NCBI GenBank assembly: GCA_910575775.1 | Contig: CAJTEY010000006.1 | Span: 1-64,000 of the forward strand | From: Lachnospiraceae bacterium | GTDB lineage: Bacteria > Bacillota > Clostridia > Lachnospirales > Lachnospiraceae | Direction of reading: 5' to 3' | DNA: 64,000 bases | In this document: piece by piece, positions 53,052-62,186 of the stretch | Position numbering within the stretch: the first letter of the stretch is position 1 | Layout of the letters: each line of letters begins with the position of its first letter | The notes under the pieces: generated by a model | Database searches by the model: none | The model's input: the letters and a program-made list of their open reading frames with translations, nothing else | What the model was told of the DNA's origin: nothing | Made by a program: the position numbers and the translations under genes

Positions 53052-54752
53052 ATGAAACTTGTAGAGTTGCAAATTAAGAATTTTGGCTGTATTGATGAAA
53101 AAGGAGTTACTATTAAAATAGATAATATTGTTGTTTTAATAGGGCCTAATAATGTTGGAAAAACAACGGTGTTAAAGGCATATGAAGCATTTAGAAATTC
53201 TAGCGCAGCACAACCATTGGAAAATTTTTTTCAGCACAGTGAAGAGAATCCTATTGAGATTATAGGTATATTTGGTGAAATAAGCGAAGAGGATAAAACT
53301 CAAATAGGTACAAAGTGGATATATTCAGACGAAGATAATGAAAATGTAATTAAATATAAGTGGGTGTGGGAAAAAAGTGAAGAGAAGGGTAAGAAGTTTT
53401 CTTGGAATAATGAAAGCGCAGAGTGGAATGAAGGCGGGATGGGAGGATGGGATAGTAAAATTGCAAGTTGTATACCGTTGCCATTAAAAGTAAATCCATT
53501 TGATGATTCGGAGCAATTAGAAAAGCAGATTGTTGATTTGCTGACAACCGCAGTAAAAGAAAATATAAAAAATAAACAGTCTGAAGTGTCAAAAATGATT
53601 GAGCAAATAAATGATTTAGCCAAAGATGTAAAGAAAGAAATTAGTGAGGAATTAGAACAGACCACAGGTAAATTACAGGAAAATTTAAATGAGATTTTCC
53701 CAGGCAACATAATTGATATTGAGCCGCAGGCAGGAAAATTTGATGTGGATAAAATATTAGCAACAGGTACGCATTTGCAAATTGCTAGTTATGATGGAAA
53801 ATATTATCCGTTAGCAAATCAAGGGAGTGGTTTGCAAAGGGCATTTTTATGGTCGGCAATTGAGGCGTTAGCAGATTCGGGAAAGATGAAAAGTGGGAGG
53901 AATGCTATAAAAAATGAAGAGCCGAAGATTCTATTGGTAGAAGAACCTGAATCGTTTTTGCATCCACCAGCAATCAGAGCAGCAAGGGAAGCGTTATATA
54001 AAATTGCAGAATTAGAAAATTGGCAAGTTATGATTACAACGCATTCTCCTATTTTTATAGATGTTTCTAAACCGCATACAACAATTATAAGAGTGGAAAA
54101 AAATGAAGGAAATGCAACTAAAACATTTTCAACAGAAGAAGCAGATTTTTCCGAGGATGAAAGAGAAAGATTACAGATGATAAGAAATTGCCACCCTACT
54201 ATTAATGAATTCTTTTTTGCGAATAAAGTTATTTTAATAGAAGGTGATACAGAACAAGCGGCTTTAACGCTGGTTAAGAAAGAGGATGTTTCAGTCTTGA
54301 ACTGTAGAGGAAAAGCTAATATTCCAATGTTTGAAAAAATACTTAATCATTTTGGCATGAGTTATATAGCAATGCATGATCTGGATACTCCTAAAGTTAA
54401 AAGAAAAGATAATTGGATAAAGAATCCAATGTGGTCTATAAATGAAAAAATATATTTAGAGGCACAAAAAGGAAAGAATAATAAAGTAATTGTGAATATT
54501 CCTGACTTTGAAGGACAATTTTTTGGATATTTACAGAAAGGGGATAAGCCGTATAATGCTATTTGTGAATTGCAGAAACCTGAGAAGGAGGATGCTTTAA
54601 CAGAATTGGAAAGTATTGCAAATGGCAATTTGAGTGATCACTATGAACGAGAGGTTTATTCCACAGATGCCTATAGAAATTTTGGCTTGGGCTACTGTGG
54701 GGAAAATAATATAGATACAGTTGATAAGTGGGATTTTAATTTTGAAGAATAG
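53052..54752 (+). CDS. OLD-family ATPase/TOPRIM endonuclease
   Basis: The 566-aa protein has Walker A GPNNVGKTT (31-39), a coiled coil (about 165-215), ABC signature GSGLQRAFLW (about 258), Walker B ILLVEEPESFLHP and H-loop ITTHSPIFID, then a TOPRIM domain with VILIEGDTEQAAL and AMHDLDTP (acidic metal-binding residues). It cuts DNA in an ATP-controlled way; OLD enzymes exclude phages, and GajA of Gabija is a relative. No UvrD-like gajB is near, so this is not classic Gabija. AGAAGAGGAAAA precedes ATG. Confidence 0.9.
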   Translation: MKLVELQIKNFGCIDEKGVTIKIDNIVVLIGPNNVGKTTVLKAYEAFRNSSAAQPLENFFQHSEENPIEIIGIFGEISEEDKTQIGTKWIYSDEDNENVIKYKWVWEKSEEKGKKFSWNNESAEWNEGGMGGWDSKIASCIPLPLKVNPFDDSEQLEKQIVDLLTTAVKENIKNKQSEVSKMIEQINDLAKDVKKEISEELEQTTGKLQENLNEIFPGNIIDIEPQAGKFDVDKILATGTHLQIASYDGKYYPLANQGSGLQRAFLWSAIEALADSGKMKSGRNAIKNEEPKILLVEEPESFLHPPAIRAAREALYKIAELENWQVMITTHSPIFIDVSKPHTTIIRVEKNEGNATKTFSTEEADFSEDERERLQMIRNCHPTINEFFFANKVILIEGDTEQAALTLVKKEDVSVLNCRGKANIPMFEKILNHFGMSYIAMHDLDTPKVKRKDNWIKNPMWSINEKIYLEAQKGKNNKVIVNIPDFEGQFFGYLQKGDKPYNAICELQKPEKEDALTELESIANGNLSDHYEREVYSTDAYRNFGLGYCGENNIDTVDKWDFNFEE

Positions 54753-55381
54753 AAAGAAGATGCGTACAAGGCTTTAGGATTACATCAATTTCAGATGAGT
54801 TTGCGGAGTATGCATTGGATTTAGCTACGACAAATATTGTGTTGTTGGTGGGGATATATAAGAGGGGGAAGGGAGGTGAAAGTTTGGTGTAATAGATAAA
54901 GGAATTGGAACTGTAAAAGTATCGTTATAATTTATAAGGGCGTAAGGAAATATTGGCTGAAATAATGAGACTTCTGCGGTTAAAACGGCAATAAATACCA
55001 AGTTTAAAATGTTTTATTTAATTAATGATTAATTTGGCAATAGTTATTAAGTGAAAAATGGCACGAAAAGATGGAAAACTGAATTACAAAATATTAAAGA
55101 GAATAATATAATAGGCATTTGCGAAATTCAAAATGCTGTTGATGTGGATGATTATTTTGTTTTCTAACGAAGCTATAGGCTTTACGAAAGATAGAATAAG
55201 GATAATTATTGAAAATCAAGTGATTCGGTAAAGTTATATAAATTTCCACATGTATCGGGAAGCGTAGGACACGGGCAATTTTGAGGGGGAGGTTGACTTA
55301 CTACAATCAAAAAGCCAGTATTTTTAACGATTTTAGAGTTCCGCAAACAATTAAATAATTTAATTCTGAAAGGAGATTTAT
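54753..55381 (+). other. Gene-free gap with broken ORF fragments
   Basis: No complete gene. Two short coding-looking stretches remain: one with SDEFAEYALDLATTNIVLLV and then GIYKRGKGGESLV (ends 54893), one ending IIGICEIQNAVDVDDYFVF (ends 55166). They look like 3' remains of lost genes, in keeping with rapid turnover of a defence island. The ribosome binding site of the next gene (GAAAGGAG) is at its right end. Confidence 0.45.
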
Positions 55382-57874
55382 ATGACAACTGTTTTAGATG
55401 AAAACATGGAGGACACAAAGGAAAAATTTGATTCTATTTTGCAAAAGGTAAGTTTAAAAGAGTATTTAAAAGCGGATCCACAACAGGCTGGGGAAAAATC
55501 GGAATTAACACATGCGATGACATATGATTTCTTTCTTAAAAACTTCTGTTGGACAGACGAAAATATCGACAAGTTAATAGAAGATTATAAGTATAAAATC
55601 GAGAATGAAAATAAGAAAAATGTGGTATTACATGGATATGAAGGGTGTGGTAAAACTACATTCATAAATTATTGGATGAATAAAGAAAAGAATCGTCATG
55701 TAGTTCTTGAATTTGATAAGTATATTAGAAGCGGGGACGAACTTTTAGCAACGATTGTTGGAAATATATTTTGTGAATTAAATAAAGATGTATACGAAAA
55801 TCATGCTATAATTATACGTAAAATTTGCGAAATTTTTACTACAGAGGCAAATTTACGATGCATGGCAGAAAATGATATAAAAAATAATTTTATATATATG
55901 TTTGATAAATTTAAATACGTTATACAATTGGTTGATAAAAATGACAGGAAAGAAATTGATCATTATATGCTTTATGATATAAAAAATTTTATGACCGAAA
56001 ATTATCAAATTTCAGAGTTACTGTTATTTATGCTCATTTGGGATATATGTAATAAGCGTATAAATAATTTAAGTAAAGTCTGCTATTTTGTGTTTGAAAA
56101 TTTAGATACTCTTTATGAATCAATTGGATTGCAAAATTTGGTGACAGAAGTTGGCATATTTAGAAATAATGCGGAAACTCTTTTTATGGAAATAAAAGTA
56201 GATAATAATACTATATGTAATCCGACGAAAGAGTATGTCTGTATTTTTGTTATGAGAGATACAACAAAAGCTGTTTTTAATGAGCATATGAATAGTCAAA
56301 AGGTAAGTTTATATATACCCAAAAAATCAATGACTTTTAATTGCCGAATAGATCATGTTATACATAAAAAGGCACAATATCTTGAAAAATTAAGAGATAA
56401 TTATCCTGAAAAATTTAATGAAAATTGTGAAAAACTATTAGAAGGTATACATCGTATAGAAAAAATATTAAACGATGATTATGTGACAGACACGATGTTT
56501 ACTTTGTTTAATAATAATTTTAGAAAGGAATTTGAAATTTTATCAGATATTAATGTTGATAAAGATGAGATTTACGATACATATATAAATTTATGCAATA
56601 TTAACAATAAGTATAAATGGCCTAGATATGCTTCTAGATGTATTTTGTTTAGAAATATTTTTGATTTATTAAATGAGGAGGGCTTTTTTACTACCTTAAA
56701 GCGAACAGATTACGGAAAAGACAAAGGAAACAAAAGATATGCAATAAATTTATCGCGACTTATTCTATTGTATTTGCAAAATTCATATAATAAAGTAACA
56801 GAACAGAAAAGTAGAGAATGGGAATTTATATCTATTGAAATATTAGCTAGGGATATGCTAAAAATTTGTGATGATGAGAACGAAATTGTAAAGGCTTTAT
56901 GGGAAATGTACGAATTCCGAAAGAGAAATAATTGGAATCATTTAATTACTTTTGATTTATTGCATCATGTATCAAAAGAATCTATTTTAAAGCAAATACA
57001 GGCAGTTAAAACAGGACAATACGAAGGAATTGAATTTGGAAAAATAAGAATTACACTAGCAGGTGAAACATATATTGAAAAAGTATTAACACATTTTGAA
57101 TATTTTGTAGCAAGAACTAATATTACTGATATGCCGTCCTTGTTTATTTGGGAAATTACGGATATACTAAATCTTTCTACACTGAATAATTATTTAGATA
57201 TTGGTAAAAGCGAAATTACAGGTTGCTGCAAACGTTTAATGTGTTTTAACGAAGAGGTTCTATCAAATATTTCAGATTATGTAAATGAGAATTTCCTAAA
57301 GAGCAAGTTTGCGCATAGGAAATATTATGAAGATGGAAGTTTTCGAGCGATGTATCATTGTGAAAGAATTGTGCATTCACAGATTAATTATCTCGATGCT
57401 TTTAGGATGTATGTATTCTATAAAATTGATAATAGTTCGTTAAGGAATCTGCATGGAATAAATATTACGAAGTTAGTAGAAAGTAGAGAGAAAGAATCCT
57501 CTTGTTTGTTGCAACAATGTAAAATAGAAGGGGAGAAAAGCTATATAATTATTTCAGATGGTAATATTAATGGAATTAAGTGTATTGGCAAGAGAGATAG
57601 ACAATATGAAACTATAAAACTCCGTGCTGATGAATTAAGAAAATATCTTAAAATTGCGATGAATATAAAAGTGATAAAGGATATTGAAAGCTATATTATG
57701 ATGTTTGGAATAGAAAACATTGAGGAACGCTGTACTGCTATTTCTGATGATACGAAGTTTCTTGTTAATTGCTATGAGGCATGTATTGCTAGCATTAAGA
57801 GATGTAATTATGAAGAATTTGATTTAGAAATAGATCGGACGAATGGAAGAAAAATATTAGGAGATGCATTTTAG
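55382..57874 (+). CDS. Unrecognised large P-loop NTPase (830 aa)
   Basis: Walker A is VLHGYEGCGKTTFINYW (about 82-98) and a Walker B-like strand CYFVFENLDTLYE (about 233-245) follows; IFVMRDTTKAV near 288 could be a sensor strand. This is an AAA/STAND-like core after a short N-terminal region. The remainder (about 330-830) is a long helical part with winged-helix-like stretches and no enzyme motif I can see. The start follows GAAAGGAG. A small membrane-anchored gene begins 15 bases after the stop. In this context a phage-sensing ATPase is likely, but this is inference. Confidence 0.75.
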   Translation: MTTVLDENMEDTKEKFDSILQKVSLKEYLKADPQQAGEKSELTHAMTYDFFLKNFCWTDENIDKLIEDYKYKIENENKKNVVLHGYEGCGKTTFINYWMNKEKNRHVVLEFDKYIRSGDELLATIVGNIFCELNKDVYENHAIIIRKICEIFTTEANLRCMAENDIKNNFIYMFDKFKYVIQLVDKNDRKEIDHYMLYDIKNFMTENYQISELLLFMLIWDICNKRINNLSKVCYFVFENLDTLYESIGLQNLVTEVGIFRNNAETLFMEIKVDNNTICNPTKEYVCIFVMRDTTKAVFNEHMNSQKVSLYIPKKSMTFNCRIDHVIHKKAQYLEKLRDNYPEKFNENCEKLLEGIHRIEKILNDDYVTDTMFTLFNNNFRKEFEILSDINVDKDEIYDTYINLCNINNKYKWPRYASRCILFRNIFDLLNEEGFFTTLKRTDYGKDKGNKRYAINLSRLILLYLQNSYNKVTEQKSREWEFISIEILARDMLKICDDENEIVKALWEMYEFRKRNNWNHLITFDLLHHVSKESILKQIQAVKTGQYEGIEFGKIRITLAGETYIEKVLTHFEYFVARTNITDMPSLFIWEITDILNLSTLNNYLDIGKSEITGCCKRLMCFNEEVLSNISDYVNENFLKSKFAHRKYYEDGSFRAMYHCERIVHSQINYLDAFRMYVFYKIDNSSLRNLHGINITKLVESREKESSCLLQQCKIEGEKSYIIISDGNINGIKCIGKRDRQYETIKLRADELRKYLKIAMNIKVIKDIESYIMMFGIENIEERCTAISDDTKFLVNCYEACIASIKRCNYEEFDLEIDRTNGRKILGDAF

Positions 57875-57889
57875 GGGGAAGTAAAATTA

Positions 57890-58519
57890 ATGGATACTAT
57901 TTTATCTGTTCTTACATCGGGCGGGGTTACAGCGGTTACAATAGTTGCGGCTTGTAAATGGATAACTAAACGAATCATAGACGGAGCAATTTCTTCTTAT
58001 AATGAGCGAAATTTGGCAAATTATAATAGCATATTAGAACGTCAGAATAAAATTATTGAATCTGATTTAAATTTCAAGAGGCATATTTGGGAAAGTCAGT
58101 ATAATACTGAATTTGAGAATTATCTTAATATTTGGGCAGCGTTGCAGGAATACATAGAAGCGACTTTGCATTTGAAAAATTTAGATAATGCTCCAGCTTA
58201 TGACTATGGAAAACAGGAAGAGAAAAATAATTTGCAAAAAGAAAAATGGGAGAAGAGTGAATGTAGTTTTGAAAGTTTATTTATAGGTAAAGCTCCATTT
58301 TATCAAAAGAGACATTATGAAAAATTTGCTGAGTTAGATGTTGCTTGCAAAGAACTATATGAGTATTATAAGGGAAAACGGTTTAATGTGCAAGTAGATG
58401 AAATGGCTGTAAAAAAATATACTGAGAATATTTTAGCGCTTAATGATGAAATTTTGGATGAGCTACGTACATATTTACAGTCTCTCAAAAGTCTTCCGAC
58501 TGAGAAAAGCAATAATTGA
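57890..58519 (+). CDS. Membrane-anchored helical partner protein (209 aa)
   Basis: Not recognised. One N-terminal membrane helix (about 6-27; GGVTAVTIVAACKWITKRII), then a long cytoplasmic helical domain with coiled-coil character (SILERQNKIIESDLNFKRHI; Glu/Lys-rich to the end). TTTTAGGGGGAAGTAAAATTA precedes ATG, 15 bases after the NTPase stop, with a strong terminator behind, so the two form one transcript. It could be the membrane effector or docking part of the pair. Confidence 0.7.
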   Translation: MDTILSVLTSGGVTAVTIVAACKWITKRIIDGAISSYNERNLANYNSILERQNKIIESDLNFKRHIWESQYNTEFENYLNIWAALQEYIEATLHLKNLDNAPAYDYGKQEEKNNLQKEKWEKSECSFESLFIGKAPFYQKRHYEKFAELDVACKELYEYYKGKRFNVQVDEMAVKKYTENILALNDEILDELRTYLQSLKSLPTEKSNN

Positions 58520-58558
58520 ATTCCTTTAAAATTAAATTTCATAATTATTTAGGTAAAA

Positions 58559-58598
58559 GCAAAACCATATAAAAGACTTTTATATGGTTTTGTTTTTT
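58559..58598 (+). terminator. Strong terminator closing the NTPase/membrane protein pair
   Basis: AAAACCATATAAAA (58561-58574) pairs perfectly with TTTTATATGGTTTT (58578-58591) around GAC, extended by two further pairs, then GTTTTTT. It starts 40 bases after the stop codon. Confidence 0.9.
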
Positions 58599-59149
58599 AA
58601 TATGTTACCTTCGAGAATTCGTAAGCATAAAATCTTCTGCCTCGAATTTTAAAGGGGCATGAGAATGGAGCAAATTATACATCAGCTTTGGTTTACGAAC
58701 AGGATGTAAATGTCAAATTGTACGTTTAAGTTATGTTTTCTTTATGTCTTGTTTTAGGGAGTATTAAAAATTCTATATCAAATGTATAGTGCAAAAGTTA
58801 GAAATATATTTCAATGATAAAATCTATATTAATATCAGATGGGATTCCAAATGACATAATTCTATTAAAATCAGAAATGAACAAAGAATTATAAATCATC
58901 TGAATAAAACCATTCAGATGAAGATAATTATGCAGAAAACTAAAAAATCTTTGAACCACTGATAAAATAAGGTTTTCTAAATGTTTAAAATAAATAAAAA
59001 AACAGATAGCATCCGTTATTATGATTCAATAAATAAAATACATATATTTATTTTTCTTATTTGGTTTTAATTGCTATCACTTTATGTATAATTCAATGTT
59101 TTATAACACATTTCAAAGATGCAGTCCAAAAGAAGGGAGGATGAATCGA
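58599..59149. other. AT-rich gap upstream of the recombinase genes
   Basis: No gene seen. TCATCTGAAT-AAAACC-ATTCAGATGA (58896-58921) is a perfect 10-bp hairpin without T run. The right part, with runs of A and T and a split GATAGC/GCTATC pair (about 59015 and 59070), leads into the recombinase operon, and could hold its promoter and regulatory sites. Confidence 0.4.
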
Positions 59150-60322
59150 ATGGATAACATGAAATGGAAAAAGATAATCATAAAAGATAAGTTCCAGACG
59201 GAAAACGGAACAGTACATAATATCCAGAGGATTTATGTAGCGCTCTGCAATACAGAAACAGGGGAATATCTGATCTCCCCATTCTCAGATTTCTTAAATG
59301 AATTTGCAGGCAGGAAGCCAGTCACAGTTTCTCTTGCAGCAGACATCATAACAAGATTTTTAAATTATGCCATTTTTCACAAGAACAGGACCATAGATAC
59401 CCTGACGATCCAGGATGGGATAGATTATTTAAATTCCATCACGGAAACGGCACAAAAGAAGACACAGAGCGAGTATGCCCACTACTTAACGAGGTTTTAT
59501 GCTTTTCTCGATAAAAAAGAAGCACTGAAAGCTGTCCCAAAAGAAGAATTAGAATATTCCACCGATCAAGAGGGACACAGGGTACTGGAAAACCCATTTA
59601 CAGGCAGATTCATTGAAGGGGAGAGAAAGGATGCGGAGCTGATCCACAACATTGAACCAGAATATCTCTACACATTTATAAAGACAGCAATGGATGAAGT
59701 GCCAGACATTGCATTAGGCGTGTTCCTACAGTGCTTTGGGGGACTTCGGAAATCAGAAGTTATTTCCCTTGAATATAAAAATATCTCGATAACGACTGTG
59801 GGAGATAAGAAGTCCATGCAGCTTACCCTAAAAGACAAAGATTTAAGGGAAGATGTATCCACCGCGTTTCTCGCGCACTGCAAGAAGAACAGGATACAGA
59901 CAGTACTGCCAGCTTATGACAGCCTGCTGTGGGAACTGTTTGATAAGCATAAGGAGAGATATAAAAAAGAAGGGTGTTCCGCTGTGTTTGTGGATGCAGA
60001 CGGAAGGGCGATGACAGATGCAGTCTATTATAAGAGGTTTTCCATCCTGAAAGAGAGATTCATAGAAAGACTCAGAAATTCTGACAATTTCGATGCAAAA
60101 AGCTATGCGGTATATCTGAGCACCTATAAATGGTCCACCCACTTATGCAGGGGGATATTCAGCAATCTCATCGCACAGGGGACAGATAATATCATGGAGA
60201 TCGCGGCGTGGAGAGGTGATAAGAACTTATCATCAGCGCTCAGTTATCTTACGGATAGGAAACAGATGGATGAGAATGCCCTCCATATATTGAATGAGCT
60301 TTATAAGGAGGAGATTGGTTGA
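59150..60322 (+). CDS. Tyrosine recombinase 1 (Tn554 TnpA-like)
   Basis: The 390-aa protein has a SAM-like N-terminal arm-binding domain (about 50-140) and a catalytic domain with Arg200 (GGLRKSEVISLEY), His331 and Arg334 (STHLCRGIFSNL), and Tyr366 (SALSYLTDR) as nucleophile. This is the R-HxxR-Y set of phage-integrase-family recombinases. Start ATG 59150 is 9 bases after AAGGGAGG; the ATG at 59141 is too close. The next gene starts 1 base after its stop. Tn554 TnpA (361 aa) is the nearest known layout. Confidence 0.92.
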   Translation: MDNMKWKKIIIKDKFQTENGTVHNIQRIYVALCNTETGEYLISPFSDFLNEFAGRKPVTVSLAADIITRFLNYAIFHKNRTIDTLTIQDGIDYLNSITETAQKKTQSEYAHYLTRFYAFLDKKEALKAVPKEELEYSTDQEGHRVLENPFTGRFIEGERKDAELIHNIEPEYLYTFIKTAMDEVPDIALGVFLQCFGGLRKSEVISLEYKNISITTVGDKKSMQLTLKDKDLREDVSTAFLAHCKKNRIQTVLPAYDSLLWELFDKHKERYKKEGCSAVFVDADGRAMTDAVYYKRFSILKERFIERLRNSDNFDAKSYAVYLSTYKWSTHLCRGIFSNLIAQGTDNIMEIAAWRGDKNLSSALSYLTDRKQMDENALHILNELYKEEIG

Positions 60323-60323
60323 T

Positions 60324-62186
60324 ATGCAGAAGCCGACATTTACGGAGATCAGGCACAGATACAAAGAAAAGTATAAAAAGAGACTGGGTGCAGCAGATGC
60401 TGTGTTAGAAAAGAAACTGGAAGAATACAGGGTCTATCAGGGCGGGCAGGACTGTTTTGGTGAAGGGCAGGATGCACAGGCAGAATGTGAAAAGTTTGTA
60501 GATTTTTTGATGTTGCAGTATAACGCCCTCCATGAAAAACAGGTACAAGAAAAATATGACCTTCTGGTAAAGACACTTCCCAAGGACTATCAGGAAAGAT
60601 TTCCAGATACGATCAGACGGTACGCTGGATATACGAGGTATCTTATCAATAAAAGAAAAAATCTGAAAAGGCATATGGCAAACCATTTTAAGGCTTTAAA
60701 GACAATGCTTTCTTTAATGGATAAGGAGATAGCGGAGTATTCCGATGAAGAACTGGTTGAACTGATCAGGGATAACAGCTTTACTACTGCTGCAAGACAG
60801 TATGCGGTCTGGTTTTTAACATATATCTATAACCAAAAGCCTGAGCAGCTTAAGTTTACTCTGGAGATGAGTATGCTCAGGAGGGAAACGGTAAGAGGGG
60901 AAGCAGACTTTTATACCACCGAAGAATGGGCTTCCTTTGCGGCTGTGTTCTTTGATATTGACAGGCATATAGAAAAAGCCTTTGCAGACTGTTTTTATGC
61001 AAGGTCGTGGCTGTATGCCCTGCTCCATATGTCGCTCGCATGGAGAAAGTCGGATGTGCTGCATATCCCCGCATTGGAAAACCTGATCGATGTTTCTGAA
61101 TATACTTTGGAGTGGTTTGAAGAGAATGCTTTTTCCATAGCAGATGCACAGCAGGTCATAAACCAAGTGAAACTGGCAGCGGAACAGTACCATACACAGA
61201 AGACAGGTGCAAAGAAACATTTCAATATCCCGCAGGCAGCACTTCTTCCAACGGCAATAGCCTTGATTATCTGCGAACAGTGGAGAAGAAAAAAGGGACA
61301 GGCTGTGCTGTTTGAAAGATTCTATGCGGATACCAAGAAAATGACGGAACTGTTTGGACTGGAAACGGACTTCCTAAGTATGAAAGCGAACAGGACACTT
61401 CTCTCCATGTTCAATGAAACAGCGGGTGGGATGGCTGGATTATCTGGAAAAGCAGGAACACTCACTTCCTATATGCGCTCGCATAAGACTTCCAAAATGG
61501 GAAATGCCAATATCACAAAGGTATATCTGCGCTCTACTTACAATGAGAATGAATCTGTATGTATGGGGAAACAGAGCATAGACAGGGGATTTTTCGGATG
61601 GCTGTATGACAGGCTGCTCGACTTGGCTGATAACAAGCAGCGGACATTTAAAGAAAATACAGGGCTGATCGTCCAGATGAAAGAAGCGCTTCCTGCAAGG
61701 AACGTGGAAAGCATTTCAGGGGCATTGTATGGCACCATAAAAGAAAGGGAAATGCTGCTTAACGAGATCTATTCGTGGCAGGAGGATGAGATAAAGGAGA
61801 AAACGGAACTCCTTTTTTCTGGAAAACTGATGAGCAGGACTGAGGATGTCTCCTGCCTGATGAACGGCAGGTGCCCCTATCCAACAGAGGATAAATGTAT
61901 GCTGTGCAAATATTCCATCCCCACAACCTTTTCGCTGGCAATGGCAGGGGATGAACTGAAAAGACTTTTGACAGAGTTTGGGAGAACAAATGCGGAAGAT
62001 GTGATTGACAGAATCAATCTTACCTATCAGATCGGGAAGCTGATCATGGTTTTAAAAGAAGCCATAGACAGATTTGGGTATGAATACATAGAGACTTATA
62101 TTGACTATAAAGAGATAAACGAACTGATCAAGAAAGAGACACCTAACATGATATTTTTGGAGGAGATACAGAATGATAGAAAATAG
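60324..62186 (+). CDS. Recombinase-family protein 2 with C-terminal Cys cluster
   Basis: The 620-aa protein is the size of Tn554 TnpB (630 aa). It has an integrase-like core with HMSLAWRKSDVLHIPALENL for the first arginine, but the later HxxR and Tyr motifs are not evident, so it may be a non-catalytic partner. The C terminus shows CLMNGRCPYPTEDKCMLCKY, a Cys set likely to bind zinc. ATG 60324 follows AAGGAGGAGATTGGTTGAT. It overlaps the next gene by 14 bases; the three move the element together. Confidence 0.85.
   Translation: MQKPTFTEIRHRYKEKYKKRLGAADAVLEKKLEEYRVYQGGQDCFGEGQDAQAECEKFVDFLMLQYNALHEKQVQEKYDLLVKTLPKDYQERFPDTIRRYAGYTRYLINKRKNLKRHMANHFKALKTMLSLMDKEIAEYSDEELVELIRDNSFTTAARQYAVWFLTYIYNQKPEQLKFTLEMSMLRRETVRGEADFYTTEEWASFAAVFFDIDRHIEKAFADCFYARSWLYALLHMSLAWRKSDVLHIPALENLIDVSEYTLEWFEENAFSIADAQQVINQVKLAAEQYHTQKTGAKKHFNIPQAALLPTAIALIICEQWRRKKGQAVLFERFYADTKKMTELFGLETDFLSMKANRTLLSMFNETAGGMAGLSGKAGTLTSYMRSHKTSKMGNANITKVYLRSTYNENESVCMGKQSIDRGFFGWLYDRLLDLADNKQRTFKENTGLIVQMKEALPARNVESISGALYGTIKEREMLLNEIYSWQEDEIKEKTELLFSGKLMSRTEDVSCLMNGRCPYPTEDKCMLCKYSIPTTFSLAMAGDELKRLLTEFGRTNAEDVIDRINLTYQIGKLIMVLKEAIDRFGYEYIETYIDYKEINELIKKETPNMIFLEEIQNDRK

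Noticed and set aside
53052..54752. Complete Gabija system
   Set aside because: The OLD/GajA-like gene is present but no UvrD-like helicase gene follows; the next gene has a different P-loop protein.
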